From Paraburkholderia panacisoli (GTDB lineage Bacteria; Pseudomonadota; Gammaproteobacteria; Burkholderiales; Burkholderiaceae), in the NCBI RefSeq assembly GCF_008369935.1, contig NZ_VTUZ01000017.1, positions 1-64,000 on the forward strand: a stretch of 64,000 nucleotides of DNA, given 5' to 3'. The position numbers and the translations under genes are program-made. How positions within the stretch are numbered: position 1 is the stretch's first letter; each line of letters starts with the position of its first letter. Below the pieces are notes generated by a model that saw only the letters and a program-made list of their open reading frames with translations, made no database searches and had not been told where the DNA came from. Of this stretch, positions 15,043 through 24,040 are shown piece after piece.

Positions 15043-16641
15043 ATGGACCGGTTAAGGCATGCAATGCTTGAATATCACGAGCGCAGCAAGCATCGCGTCA
15101 GCGGCTACGCCCCTGGCCCCGGAAAACTCGACTGGGCAACCCAACCGGATCCGTTCCGGGTGTTTCACGGCGCACCGCGCATTGGTCTGCCGTTAGCCGC
15201 GGATAGCCTGACTACGCGCTACAACGAACTGCGCTGCGGCGCTTTGCCGCCCGCGCGCAGATTCGATCTTTCCGGTCTGGCAATCCTGTTCGAACTTTCG
15301 CTCGGCCTGTCGGCGTGGAAATCCTACGGCACCCAGCGGTGGGCACTGCGCTGCAACCCTTCGAGCGGAAATCTGCATCCGACCGAGGGCTATCTTCTGT
15401 GTCCGACTCTGCCCGGCTTGTCCGGTGGGGTCTACCATTACCTGAGCCGGGACCATTCCCTTGAATGTCGCGCCGCAGTGGATGACGAACGATGGAGCGA
15501 GGCGCTCCCGCAAAGTGGCGTCCTGGTCGGCATAAGCTCGATCCCCTGGCGCGAGGCGTGGAAATACGGCATGCGTGCCTGGCGCTACTGCCAGCACGAT
15601 TGCGGCCATGTGATCGCCGCGGTGAGTTACGCGGCGGCAGCGCTTGGCTGGCAGACGCGGCTGGTGGAGGCGGCCGCGGACGACGCAGTGGCCAACCTGC
15701 TCGGATTAAACCGCGGAGAAGATTTCGGGAAAGCAGAACCAGAGGCGCCGGATGCGTTGCTCTGGATCGGTAACCCAGAATTGCGGCCTGATCTTGAGCG
15801 CATGCTGGTCGCCTTGGATAGCGTACAGTGGCACGGACGCGCGAATCAGCTGAGTCCGGGACACGTGAAGTGGCCGGATATCGATTCGATCTATCGTGCC
15901 ACCCATAAGGCCCGTACTCGCGAACCGGCCTTGCCGAATCCGGAAGAGCACCCGTCGCCCGCGGCGCCCGCCCTTGATCTCAGCTTTGCCCGGATCGCGC
16001 GGCAGCGCCGCAGCGCGATGAATTTCGACGGTACGGCCTGCATCGACAAAGCAGCGTTTTTCAGCATGCTGGCGTGCCTGTTGCCCCGTCATGACACGCC
16101 GCCGTGGAATGCGCTGATGTCTCCTGCAGCAGTGCATGCAGCGCTAATGGTGCATCGCGTGGGCGACCTGGAGCCAGGCCTGTATATGTTCGTGAGAAGT
16201 CCGGGCGCGCTGTCGGATCTCAAGCGATCTCTACGTCCAGAATGGCTGTGGCAAAAGATCGGCCCCGATCATCTGCCGCTCTATCTTCTGCTGCCTTACG
16301 ATTTGCGCGCCACGGCAAAGTTGATCTGCTGCCACCAGGATATCGGCGCCGATTCCTGCTTTGCTCTGGGGATGATCGCAGGATTCGGAATCGCGTTGAA
16401 GCAGCCATGGCGTTATCGCCATCTGTTCTGGGAATGCGGCATTCTTGGCCAGGCGCTCTATCTCGAAGCCGAAGCCGCCGGCGTGCGTGCGACAGGGATT
16501 GGCTGCTTTTTCGATGATGAAATGCACGCACTGCTCGGCGTGGAGGATCACACCTGGCAAAGCCTGTATCACTTCACCGTCGGCCGTGCGGTAGATGATC
16601 AGCGCCTGTCCACATGTCCACCGTATGAGGTTCAGCCTTGA
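15043..16641 (+). CDS. SagB/ThcOx-type dehydrogenase with two nitroreductase-like halves
   Basis: The 532-residue protein consists of two nitroreductase-like flavin domains. The first (about 60-275) has SSGNLHPTEGYL, the SagB signature region, and GVYHY. The second (about 315-525) has the shorter RQRRSAMNFDG, GLYMF and DIGADSCFALGM segments. SagB enzymes use FMN to oxidise azolines to azoles in RiPP natural products, while free-standing tandem forms in Proteobacteria have no proven substrate. No YcaO cyclodehydratase, precursor peptide or transporter is adjacent. AGGAG precedes ATG 15043 at 4 bp. A weak 6-bp hairpin (CCTCAC/GTGAGG) with a short T stretch follows the stop. Confidence 0.88.
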   Translation: MDRLRHAMLEYHERSKHRVSGYAPGPGKLDWATQPDPFRVFHGAPRIGLPLAADSLTTRYNELRCGALPPARRFDLSGLAILFELSLGLSAWKSYGTQRWALRCNPSSGNLHPTEGYLLCPTLPGLSGGVYHYLSRDHSLECRAAVDDERWSEALPQSGVLVGISSIPWREAWKYGMRAWRYCQHDCGHVIAAVSYAAAALGWQTRLVEAAADDAVANLLGLNRGEDFGKAEPEAPDALLWIGNPELRPDLERMLVALDSVQWHGRANQLSPGHVKWPDIDSIYRATHKARTREPALPNPEEHPSPAAPALDLSFARIARQRRSAMNFDGTACIDKAAFFSMLACLLPRHDTPPWNALMSPAAVHAALMVHRVGDLEPGLYMFVRSPGALSDLKRSLRPEWLWQKIGPDHLPLYLLLPYDLRATAKLICCHQDIGADSCFALGMIAGFGIALKQPWRYRHLFWECGILGQALYLEAEAAGVRATGIGCFFDDEMHALLGVEDHTWQSLYHFTVGRAVDDQRLSTCPPYEVQP

Positions 16642-17009
16642 AGCGAGAGCCTCACGTCCCGATCGTGGTGAGGCGGTATTTTCCAGGCGATTGAGCGTCA
16701 CACATTGTCCTCGTTTTCCTTATCAATGGGCGGCGAACCAAATGTACTAGCGTGAGAATAAAAAGGAAAGCAACTCGCCCGCATGCGAAGAATAGAACCG
16801 CTGCCAGAAAGTTTGCTTTAAGGTCTGCTTTCCAAGGCAGTGATGGTTGAAAGCATCTATTCGAATTGCATCGAAGCGGACATTTTCGAGTGGTCGCAAC
16901 TGGAAAGGCATAAGTGGCCGCTTCGGCCGAACGATGCCACGCTAATCTCCGTGAATGTCTTCTTTATGACGCATATCATCGCTGGCTCGTGTGTTCGGGG
17001 TGCGCGTGA
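16642..17009. other. intergenic region after SagB-type gene
   Basis: This stretch starts with a probable weak terminator hairpin just after the SagB stop (about 16649-16680). The rest is AT-richer with no supported gene. A plus frame beginning at 16840 continues into the antisense of the next gene and is considered a shadow. Confidence 0.5.
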
Positions 17010-17441
17010 TCAATGGTACGTCGTCGTTGACGACTGCAGCTTCGTCAGCACGCCGCGTTTGAATCGGAACCAGCCTTGCGAGCTTTGCATCACGACTTCA
17101 TCGCCTTGCCAGAACACGCGCTTGACCGTCATGCGCTTACCCGAGCGTTGCACAAGTGGCGGATGGTGGCGAAAGTCGTACAGCACCGGGCCGGAATCAG
17201 TCTGCACGAGCGTGCGCGTCACGCTGTCACTTGCGTTGCCGACGTCATCGAAATGCGTGAGCGTGCTCGCGCTGAAGCGATCGAAAATTTCCTTGTCGAG
17301 CATCGCCACGAAATCGCGGTCGACGCGCGCAAATTGCAAGTTACCCGAGGGCGTGACGAGTGGACCGGACGCGTTGCTTTGCGCATGAACGCAAGTCATG
17401 AAAGAGGTGGCTGCGAGCGCAGCGAGAAACAGTCGTTTCAT
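17010..17441 (-). CDS. secreted protein of unknown function
   Basis: The 143-residue protein begins MKRLFLAALAATSFMTCVHA, a clear signal peptide, with AAAGGA 4-5 bp before the ATG; the frame reaching 17555 adds an implausible leader. The mature part is mixed alpha/beta with short Gly/Ser turns and phrases such as VKRVFWQGDEVVMQSSQGWF. I recognise no family. It is probably periplasmic. It lies downstream of the outer-membrane barrel gene in the same direction but 354 bp away, so it likely has its own promoter. Confidence 0.65.
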   Translation of the reverse strand: MKRLFLAALAATSFMTCVHAQSNASGPLVTPSGNLQFARVDRDFVAMLDKEIFDRFSASTLTHFDDVGNASDSVTRTLVQTDSGPVLYDFRHHPPLVQRSGKRMTVKRVFWQGDEVVMQSSQGWFRFKRGVLTKLQSSTTTYH

Positions 17442-17795
17442 GTTTCCTTTTAGATTCAGCGGCGTCTCCGACGACAGAGCACGACCTGCAATCGTTCCTT
17501 GTGAACATTGTCGGCCATTCTGGTCGACACGTCCAAGCTCTTTAACTTGCCGCACCCGGGCCCACAGTGATCGGCTCAGGTCGACGCTTTCCCGCCGGTC
17601 AGATCAAAGCTGTGGACGGCGGGTTTTCAAGGTGGAACAGCCACTTGCTCATTCGCGTTGGGCCGACGCGTGTGCGGCGCTTGGGACGGCACACAACAGG
17701 GCCTCGCGACATTGCCTGCTTTGCCGAGAAACGGCGAGGCGCTAGCAAAGTGCCGCCCCAAGAACCAGAATCTGGGGACCGTCGGTCCGGAAGCG
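17442..17795. other. intergenic region
   Basis: This 354-bp gap lies between two minus-strand envelope genes. It contains the 3' end region of the barrel gene and the promoter of the 143-residue protein. I see no clear terminator, repeat or coding frame. Confidence 0.5.
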
Positions 17796-18788
17796 CTAGA
17801 AACTCATTGCAAACCCGAACGACACGCCATGCACGTTGTGTCCGAACACGTATCGCACCATCGCGCGCGTGCGCGTGATGATGATGGGATACTTGCTGCT
17901 ATCGAGTTCAAGGCCGACTCCCAACGACGTGAGGTCGTTGAACCCGAGCACGCCGGCGCTGTCGCCAAAATAGTGCGAATAGGCGGCTTCCAGCACATAG
18001 CGGACCGGCCGGTCCAGCGCGTGCCAGCCGGTCGGCGCTCGCCAGCGTGTCCACAGGCTCACTTGCTGCGCCATGGCCGATCCTTGAACGGCCTCCGACG
18101 AACCGCCGAAGCTGCGCAGGTAGATATCGGTGGCGCGCAATTCGGCATCGATTTCGTAGTTTTCGCGATAGTGCTCGTAGTCGAGCATGAGTGAGCCACC
18201 GTACCCGTACGCGTCCAGCGAACCATTCTCGAGGAACTGCAGGTTGCGGTCAGTGACGTGATTGAAGAGTGTCTGCCCCACCTTCAGATCGCTCGAGACA
18301 CGTCCAATCGTACCGTTCAGGATCGGACGGAACGCCAGTTCATCCGTGATCCGGAAATCCCAGCCGACGCCGACCGTGCCACTGAAAGTGTTCCATTTTG
18401 TCGGGACCGCACGTTGCTGGGAACCATCCGTAGCGATAAAGATTGGATCGTAACGGCTGTAGGCGAGCGTGCCCTCCAGGTACAGCGGGAAGGATTTACT
18501 GATGGTGAAGCCGCCGCCAAACTGCGTCTGACCAAAACCGGGATTGCCGGTGGCACCGTTATTGACCGACAGGTTACTGGTCGTAACGTCGGGGACTGTC
18601 GTGTAGGTCATGATCGCGAGCACGGCGTTGGCATGTTGCTTCACGTTGCCGCCGATCACAGTATTGCTCGTCAATTGACTCGGCCCGGTCTGCGCATTCG
18701 ACAGACAAGGCAGCAGGGCGAACGCCAGAGCAGCGCACGCCCATGATGCGCGACAGGACCGGCGTACCTGAAGCACAGGCATTGTCAT
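17796..18788 (-). CDS. outer-membrane beta-barrel protein (solitary autotransporter-like barrel)
   Basis: The 330-residue protein has a signal peptide ending SNAQ near residue 33, then amphipathic strands rich in Gly, Tyr and aromatic girdle residues. It closes with RYVFGHNVHGVSFGFAMSF, the terminal strand pattern of the solitary outer-membrane autotransporter-like barrel family (Omp_AT type) with C-terminal Phe. It should sit in the outer membrane, and its role is unknown. The start is the ATG at 18786-18788, with GAGG 4 bp upstream; the open frame extends upstream to 18980 without support. Confidence 0.8.
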   Translation of the reverse strand: MTMPVLQVRRSCRASWACAALAFALLPCLSNAQTGPSQLTSNTVIGGNVKQHANAVLAIMTYTTVPDVTTSNLSVNNGATGNPGFGQTQFGGGFTISKSFPLYLEGTLAYSRYDPIFIATDGSQQRAVPTKWNTFSGTVGVGWDFRITDELAFRPILNGTIGRVSSDLKVGQTLFNHVTDRNLQFLENGSLDAYGYGGSLMLDYEHYRENYEIDAELRATDIYLRSFGGSSEAVQGSAMAQQVSLWTRWRAPTGWHALDRPVRYVLEAAYSHYFGDSAGVLGFNDLTSLGVGLELDSSKYPIIITRTRAMVRYVFGHNVHGVSFGFAMSF

Positions 18789-19135
18789 GCCACCTCGCCA
18801 TTTGTCCGCGCGACTGGAAGCTGCCACACTGCGTAGCGAACGCACATGACTCACTCCTATCAGCCAGGTCGTTTCGTTTATCTTCCACGAGACCGGCATT
18901 TCGTGCCGGCACAACGGTTCCAAACAACCCACCTGGCGCGTAACGACCGTTCCATCGTTCGCAAAATTCGAGTGGGCCACATGGGGGGCCGCCCAATTGT
19001 ATAGCTGAAGGAGACGACAGATCTCGGCGCAGCTCTACGGCAGCCGTTCGGGCCTTCGGCTTCCCATCTGAGAACGGTCGAATCGCCGCCATTTGCAGGG
19101 GTTCGCAAGCCCAAGTTGAAACGCAGGCGGCAAGT
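18789..19135. other. intergenic region
   Basis: These 347 bp contain long open frames that are read-through from both neighbours, without ribosome binding sites or recognisable domains. The region should include the barrel gene's promoter. Nothing else is seen. Confidence 0.5.
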
Positions 19136-19624
19136 TCAAATAACGTCTTGTTCGAAATTACCAAAGGCGGCTCGCTCAAGCGGCTCCCATTTGAAGGCCT
19201 GCCCGACCGTGACGCGCGCCTCCTTCGAGAAGGACGACAGAAACAAGCCGTGTCCCTCCAGTACGCAGTCATCTGCAAGCTCCCGGAGCGGATCCACGTA
19301 CCCGAACTGCCGCACGTTCCATTCCGCGTGCTGGCGGGAAAAATCTGTCTTGTGCAGGGCGCAGAGATGTGCAAGCAATAACCGGTGATAGCCAAACCCG
19401 ACATGCGCAAAGATCAGGCCGCTCTCTTTATGATAGAGAAAATCGCCGGTCGCCCCCGAACGCACGTCGTCTAACGCGTCCGCAAGCTGCTCCGCATAAC
19501 CGAAGCGGATATGCCGCCAGAGATAGCGCTGAAGCCCTTTCTTGATGGCCGGCTGCGGCATCTCCGTGAAAACCGACAAAAGCAGACGTGTAAGCTCGGG
19601 CGCATCGCCCATCTGGTATCGCAT
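19136..19624 (-). CDS. hypothetical protein
   Basis: A 162-residue protein, rich in Leu, His and aromatic residues, starting MRYQMGDAPELTRLLLS. It is soluble by appearance, with helices around KKGLQRYLWRHIRFGYAEQL and HRLLLAHLCALH. A GGGGA lies 7 bp before the ATG at 19622-19624. The composition is protein-like and differs from the shadow frames, but I recognise no family. It stands alone between the barrel gene and the broken substrate-binding gene. Confidence 0.6.
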   Translation of the reverse strand: MRYQMGDAPELTRLLLSVFTEMPQPAIKKGLQRYLWRHIRFGYAEQLADALDDVRSGATGDFLYHKESGLIFAHVGFGYHRLLLAHLCALHKTDFSRQHAEWNVRQFGYVDPLRELADDCVLEGHGLFLSSFSKEARVTVGQAFKWEPLERAAFGNFEQDVI

Positions 19625-19721
19625 ACGTTTTCCCCGAAGACGTATGAAACTAGCCCAGTTTAGCTTATTAAGACCATTGCTTTTTGAAGCGCACTAAGCT
19701 TCGCGGTGAACTGATTCAGCG

Positions 19722-20201
19722 TCACCAGCCAGTCCAGGAGCTGACAGTGGCAGGCGGTCGCGGATTGGCTGGAACTGGCCGTTCCCGGAAGGTCGGACTG
19801 CCTTGCAGCACGAACAGTCCGCCGTTGGTCTCCTTGTCGGTGCCCACATAGGAAATGACTGCCTTCACCGGCGCATGCGCGGCCACCAGCTTCACGATCG
19901 ACCCGTTGAACGCACCGCCGAAATCGACGTCGCCTGTCACTGCGGCCTGGATGTCCTGCGGCCCGCTGATCGTATTGCCGATCTATTTGAGTTTGATCGG
20001 CGCAAGGTATCCCAGGTCTTCGGCCAACTCCGGATACAGCACTTTGCTGGCCCAGCCCTGATAGCGCAGTTCGAGTTTCTCAGGGGTCTGCGCCAAGGCG
20101 GGTGTGCCGCAACCCACCACGCCTGCGATCAGCGACGTTAGCGACGCCAGATACAACCGCCGTGCAGCCCGCTGCCGCCAGTGACGCGCGATTTTCCTCA
20201 T
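19722..20201 (-). pseudogene. broken ABC substrate-binding protein (sulfonate/taurine type)
   Basis: The gene starts at 20201 (GGAG 7 bp upstream) with a signal peptide, then PEKLELRYQGWASKVLYPELAEDLGYLAPIKLK. A TAG at 19983-19985 interrupts the frame exactly where an aromatic codon is expected, and coding resumes in the same frame as IGNTISGPQDIQAAVTGDVDFGGAFNGS. After FVLQGSPTF the sequence becomes unrelated and stops at 19722, leaving less than half of a normal protein. This family binds alkanesulfonates or related anions in the periplasm. It adjoins a TauD-type gene, as in sulfonate operons, but permease and ATPase genes are missing. Confidence 0.8.
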
Positions 20202-20239
20202 GCTTCGATCTCCGTGATCCATTCCTGAAAGCGCGCCGG

Positions 20240-21175
20240 TCAGAACACGCCGTCGTGCTCCAGCGTGATGCGGTGAATGCGACGATGGGCCGATCCGTAG
20301 TAGTCGCGTGCCGCATAGTGCTGGACCTGACGGTTGTCCCAGATCGCGACATCGCCGGCACGCCACTCGAAGCGCGCCTGCACTTCCGGCGTCTTGATCA
20401 GGTCGTACAGGTAATTCAGCAGACTCTGGCTTGCCGTCTTCGAGACGCCGAGCAGATGACTCGTATGCCCTTCATTCACAAACACCAGCTTGCGGCTGTT
20501 TTCAGGGTGCGTCTTGATGACCGGCACTTCGATCGGCGGATACTTTTGCGCCGCATCGCGCACTCGCGCGAGTCCAGCCTCGACGCTCTGTTCGCTCGTA
20601 CCCTCGGGAATGTCGTAGCCGCTCAACAGATCGGCAAGCGCGTGCTTCTTCGGCGAGGCAAAGAAGGTGTTCACCGCTTTCAGCTTCTCGAAGTAGCGGG
20701 CCAGATCGGGATCCAGCAAGTCGTAGACTGCCGCCGACGAGGTCCAGATCGTGTCGCCGCCGCCCCCCTCAGGAATCTCCTGCGCGTGGAGGACGGTGGC
20801 CTTGGGCGGCTGGGGTTGCCAGGAAACATCGACGTGCCAGTTGTCGGTGCCGCCGGATTGTGTTTTCTCGCTATGTGCGATGACCTCGATTTCCGGGAAG
20901 CCCTTGACGGCTGGCAGATAGATGTTCTTGCGAACCGGGGTGCCGAACACGCGTGCCAGCGCGACATGCTGTTCTGGCGTAAGCGTCTGCTCGCGAAAAA
21001 AGATCACGCCATGATCGACGAGTGCCTGCCTCACGGTTCGCTGGTTTTCGTCGCTGAGCGATCTGGACAGATCGACGTTCTCGATCACGGCGCCGACCAG
21101 CGGCTTGTATCGGCGTACGCGAAGATCCTGGTGATCGGCGGATTGCGGATGCTGAAGCTCAGACACTGTACTCAT
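20240..21175 (-). CDS. TauD/TfdA-family 2-oxoglutarate-dependent dioxygenase
   Basis: This 311-residue non-haem Fe(II) enzyme has the metal triad H114-x-D116 (in NWHVDVSW) and the distal H286 (QVQHYA), with Arg298/299 in AHRRIHR to bind 2-oxoglutarate. Family members hydroxylate taurine, other alkanesulfonates, sulfate esters or aryloxyacetates, releasing sulfite, sulfate or the phenol. The SBP remnant next door favours a sulfonate or sulfate ester. AGGAGG lies 5 bp before the ATG at 21173-21175; the frame up to 21259 is not needed. The gene itself looks intact although its transport partner is broken. Confidence 0.92.
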   Translation of the reverse strand: MSTVSELQHPQSADHQDLRVRRYKPLVGAVIENVDLSRSLSDENQRTVRQALVDHGVIFFREQTLTPEQHVALARVFGTPVRKNIYLPAVKGFPEIEVIAHSEKTQSGGTDNWHVDVSWQPQPPKATVLHAQEIPEGGGGDTIWTSSAAVYDLLDPDLARYFEKLKAVNTFFASPKKHALADLLSGYDIPEGTSEQSVEAGLARVRDAAQKYPPIEVPVIKTHPENSRKLVFVNEGHTSHLLGVSKTASQSLLNYLYDLIKTPEVQARFEWRAGDVAIWDNRQVQHYAARDYYGSAHRRIHRITLEHDGVF

Positions 21176-21915
21176 GGCGTCCTCCTGGTGGGGTCGATAG
21201 CGGACTCCATGAAAGCAGCAGGAAGACGGCACCGGCAACCAACAATTCGGCGCATGCATAGGCGAAGGCGTGAAATTCGTTTAGTCGTTCTCGCGATGCC
21301 TTGATTCGAACGAAAGCTTCTTTCCCCTCCGGCTATCGATTACCTATAGTCGAACGTTAGCCACATCGTGATATCAAGTTCGCAGTGAACCTGACCTGTT
21401 TTGTTTCACTTAAAAATGTGAGGCATCGCAGCAAAACCTTCGCGCAGCCGTGCGTGCTGCGTGATCGTCGGATTAGCTGTTATGGGCTTCACTGACGCGA
21501 AGCGACGACACCGTGCTGGACGGGTGCCGTCGCGCGTGCGGATCGGGTGATTGGCGTGCTCCTGCTGGCGTGCCGAACAATCCGGAGCGGGTGCCCTGGC
21601 CAGAGAGGCGGAACTGGGGCGACGCTATCGCGATGTCCGTGCCGGCGCGTTCCATCCACCTAACGCCGATGCGTCGCATGATCTGATCGGCCAGGCATGG
21701 CTTGGTGTTCTGGGCCTCGCTTGAGCGAGTGACTCGGGGAAGCTGGCGACGATGCGCCCGCGCGCGAAGCGGCGATCCGCAGGCAGGCCTCACAAGAATT
21801 CTCACCAACGTGCCCGTATCCACCCACGGCACTATGCAATCGATAATCCGTTGCTAGTGTTTTCTCCAACGCCTTCGCATACTCTTCGACTACCCATCTG
21901 AGGAGCGTGTCCCGC
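21176..21915. other. intergenic region, possibly with an acyl-CoA dehydrogenase-like tail
   Basis: This is 740 bp with no intact gene. On the plus strand, one frame ending near 21725 reads AREAELGRRYRDVRAGAFHP and then DLIGQAWLG, which looks like the C-terminus of an acyl-CoA dehydrogenase-type flavoprotein of the kind found in sulfur-acquisition clusters. It is short and unconfirmed. The AT-rich block at 21300-21420 probably contains the dioxygenase promoter. Confidence 0.35.
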
Positions 21916-22059
21916 ATGTCTCTTTCACTCGACCATATCGTGATCCGCGTGCAGGATCTCGAGCAGACCATCGGCAACTTCAGTTCGCTCGGCTTCACGG
22001 TGCAGCGCGGCGGCACGCACGCCGACGGCGCCACGCATAACGCGCTGATCGGCTTCGGA
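21916..22059 (+). pseudogene. truncated glyoxalase/VOC-superfamily protein
   Basis: From ATG 21916 (GAGGAG 10 bp upstream) the frame reads MSLSLDHIVIRVQDLEQTI and continues to HNALIGFG, the first beta-alpha-beta unit of a VOC protein with its metal His. After about residue 48 it leaves the family abruptly and runs into antisense integrase sequence until a stop at 22206. The truncation point at about 22060 marks a recombination junction. Confidence 0.7.
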
Positions 22060-22063
22060 CATC

Positions 22064-22357
22064 GACGCCGGCGTACCGAGAGCCCGTCTGTCTGGACTGG
22101 CGCTTCGCCGCCGCGGGATCTGCGCCGCCGTCCCGTGATGCCCGTTGCTTCTCCCACTCCGCTATCACAGCCGGAAATCCCATTGCGGGCCACTCGCCGA
22201 GTTTGATTTGACGCATCCGCTGATCGAGCGGCGATTTGTAGCGGTAGGTCCATGACTTGCGGCTATGAGTCACCTGTAGGCGCAAGCCAGGAAAGCAGTC
22301 GAACGTCAGGTGTTCGCCCGCATTCAGCCTGCTCGCAGCTCGCGCGTCAAAACGCAT
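22064..22357 (-). pseudogene. N-terminal fragment of a tyrosine integrase (arm-binding domain)
   Basis: Minus-strand translation from 22357 gives GEHLTFDCFPGLRLQVTHS, then WTYRYKSP, IKLGEWPAMG and AEWEKQRASRDGGADPAAAK. This is the arm-type DNA-binding domain (DUF4102-like) at the N-terminus of island integrases. About 98 residues are left; the catalytic tyrosine recombinase domain is absent, replaced at about 22060 by the truncated glyoxalase gene. The fragment shows that an integrative element was once here. Confidence 0.7.
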
Positions 22358-22363
22358 CCGGTC

Positions 22364-22426
22364 ACCCCGGCGCAGGTTTTTCCGGATGCGTAGACCCCGG
22401 CGTAGGTTTTTCGAATCAATAGACCC
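22364..22426. repeat. two-copy 30-bp tandem repeat
   Basis: The unit beginning ACCCCGGCG(C/T)AGGTTTTTC occurs at 22364-22393 and 22394-22422, followed by the first four bases of a third copy. It lies between the integrase fragment and the possible transposase fragment and may be part of a mobile element end. Confidence 0.6.
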
Positions 22427-22570
22427 AAAAGTCACGCCAGCCGGTGAAGTATTGCAATCTCTTGATCAGTGTCGTTGAGCCTGCCGGGTTGCCGCGTTCT
22501 TCCCGCAATCGCTTACGGGTCAAGGGTTTGAGGCCGGACAGCCTTGATAGATAAGGCTGTCGCAAAGTAA
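22416..22570 (-). pseudogene. possible transposase C-terminal fragment
   Basis: A minus frame ending with TGA at 22416-22418 reads LSGLKPLTRKRLREERG, NPAGSTTLIKRLQYFTG and WRDFWVY. The GNPAG-x-TTLIKRLQ pattern recalls the C-termini of Tn5/IS4-type transposases, but only about 45 residues remain and no start is visible. It ends immediately downstream of ribA. The assignment is tentative. Confidence 0.3.
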
Positions 22571-22580
22571 CGATTTTGCG

Positions 22581-23255
22581 CTATTCGTTTTCGTCGAAGT
22601 AGTGCCCGAACTTGAGCTGCTTGGTGCGGATATAGCGCTCGTTTTCCTCGCGCATCGGAATCGCCAGCGCGACCCGCTCGCACACCGGAATGCCATGCTT
22701 GGACAGCGTGTCGAACTTCTCCGGATTGTTGCTCATCAAGCGCACCGACGTGACCTTCAGCGTGCGCAGAATACCCGCGGCCGAATCGTATTCGCGCGAA
22801 TCGTCCGGCAGGCCGAGGTCGAGATTGGCCTCGACGGTATCGCGCCCCTGCTCCTGCAGCGCATACGCGCGAATCTTGTTCGACAGGCCAATGCCGCGCC
22901 CTTCGTGACCGCGCAGATACAGCAGGACGCCGCAGCCTTCGGCCGCGATATAGCGCAGCGCGAGGTCGAGTTGCTCGCCGCAGTCGCAACGGTACGAACC
23001 GAGCACGTCGCCCGTGAGGCACTCGGAATGCAGGCGCGTCAACACGGACGACTGGTTGGCGACGTCGCCCATCACGAGCGCGAGATGTTCGGCGCCGCTC
23101 TCACACACGCGAAACACGTAGGAAGTGAACGTGCCGTAGCGCGTGGGAAGCGTGGCGGTGGCGTCGAGAACGACGCACTCGCCGTTGATTGCGCCGTTTG
23201 CTGCTGGCGATGGATCGTGAGACGTGAGCATGGCGTTGGACAGTGGTGCTGACAT
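22581..23255 (-). CDS. ribA: GTP cyclohydrolase II
   Basis: This 224-residue enzyme converts GTP to 2,5-diamino-6-ribosylamino-pyrimidinone phosphate, the first step of riboflavin synthesis. The zinc site is C79-x10-C90-x-C92 (HSEC...RCDCGEQLD), and the catalytic stretch LRGHEGRGIGL and the guanine-recognising region are intact. It is a stand-alone RibA, not the RibBA fusion. Start codons at 23267 and 23255 are both possible without a strong ribosome binding site; 23255 was chosen. It borders the recombination scar and is likely the first core gene here. Confidence 0.95.
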   Translation of the reverse strand: MSAPLSNAMLTSHDPSPAANGAINGECVVLDATATLPTRYGTFTSYVFRVCESGAEHLALVMGDVANQSSVLTRLHSECLTGDVLGSYRCDCGEQLDLALRYIAAEGCGVLLYLRGHEGRGIGLSNKIRAYALQEQGRDTVEANLDLGLPDDSREYDSAAGILRTLKVTSVRLMSNNPEKFDTLSKHGIPVCERVALAIPMREENERYIRTKQLKFGHYFDENE

Positions 23256-23507
23256 GAACCCGATCAAACCGGGGATAAGGTATGGAGTGGGAGTTTACCG
23301 CTAATCCGCGTAGCGCACCCGTATGTCCCTGCTTGGTGCACGGAGCGGCGCATGGAGCGCTGCGGCAGCGCTACCCCAATTGAACGCGCGGCGCGCCACA
23401 CGTATTCCCGAACTACTGGGGCGGCGCGTCCCGCCTATACTGGAATAGCCTGTCCCACACGACAGCGCGCCGTGCCGGCGCGCTGCACTGCGAAACGGAG
23501 CCGCTCC

Positions 23508-23951
23508 ATGACAAGCGTTGCCCAGCTTCTTAAAACGAAACCGACCAACACCGGCGTCTACACGATCGGCGCCGACGATTCCGTCTACGAGGCGATCCGA
23601 CTGATGGCCGAAAAGGGCATCGGCGCACTGGTCGTGACGGACGGCGACAGCATCGCCGGCATCATCACGGAGCGCGACTATGCGCGCAAGGTGGTGTTGA
23701 TGGACCGATCGTCGAAGGCCACGCCGGTGCGCGACATCATGAGCAAGGCGGTGCGCTTCGTGCGTCCCGACCAGACCACCGAGGACTGCATGGCGCTGAT
23801 GACCGAGCGGCGCATGCGCCACTTGCCGGTGATCGAGAACGACCGGCTGGTCGGCATGGTGTCGATCGGCGACCTGGTGAAGAACATCATCGCCGAGCAG
23901 CAATTCACGATTCAGCAGCTCGAGTTCTATATTCACGGCGAGCGGCCTTGA
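23508..23951 (+). CDS. CBS-domain pair protein
   Basis: The 147-residue protein consists of two CBS domains (about 18-70 and 82-135), with the turns IGALVVTDGDSIAGIITERDYARK and RHLPVIENDRLVGMVSIGDLV. Such stand-alone pairs bind adenine nucleotides or NAD and sense cell energy or redox state. GGAG lies 7 bp before the ATG at 23508; the longer frame from 23352 is rejected. It is monocistronic, with a minus-strand terminator in the next gap. Confidence 0.92.
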   Translation: MTSVAQLLKTKPTNTGVYTIGADDSVYEAIRLMAEKGIGALVVTDGDSIAGIITERDYARKVVLMDRSSKATPVRDIMSKAVRFVRPDQTTEDCMALMTERRMRHLPVIENDRLVGMVSIGDLVKNIIAEQQFTIQQLEFYIHGERP

Positions 23952-24010
23952 CGGCCGCCGCGGCATGCTGATTGCCGCGAGAACCGCTGCGCGGGCGCGA
24001 AAAACGGTGC

Positions 24011-24040
24011 AAAAAAAGCCCAATCTTCAATAGGTTGGGC
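24011..24040 (-). terminator. Rho-independent terminator reading leftward
   Basis: On the minus strand GCCCAA...TTGGGC forms a 6-bp stem with an 11-nt loop followed at once by seven Ts. It lies 321 nt beyond the stop of the minus-strand DUF4148 gene. It ends either that gene's transcript with a long 3' region or a separate small RNA from 24041-24361. The rest of the 23952-24361 gap has no coding frame. Confidence 0.7.
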
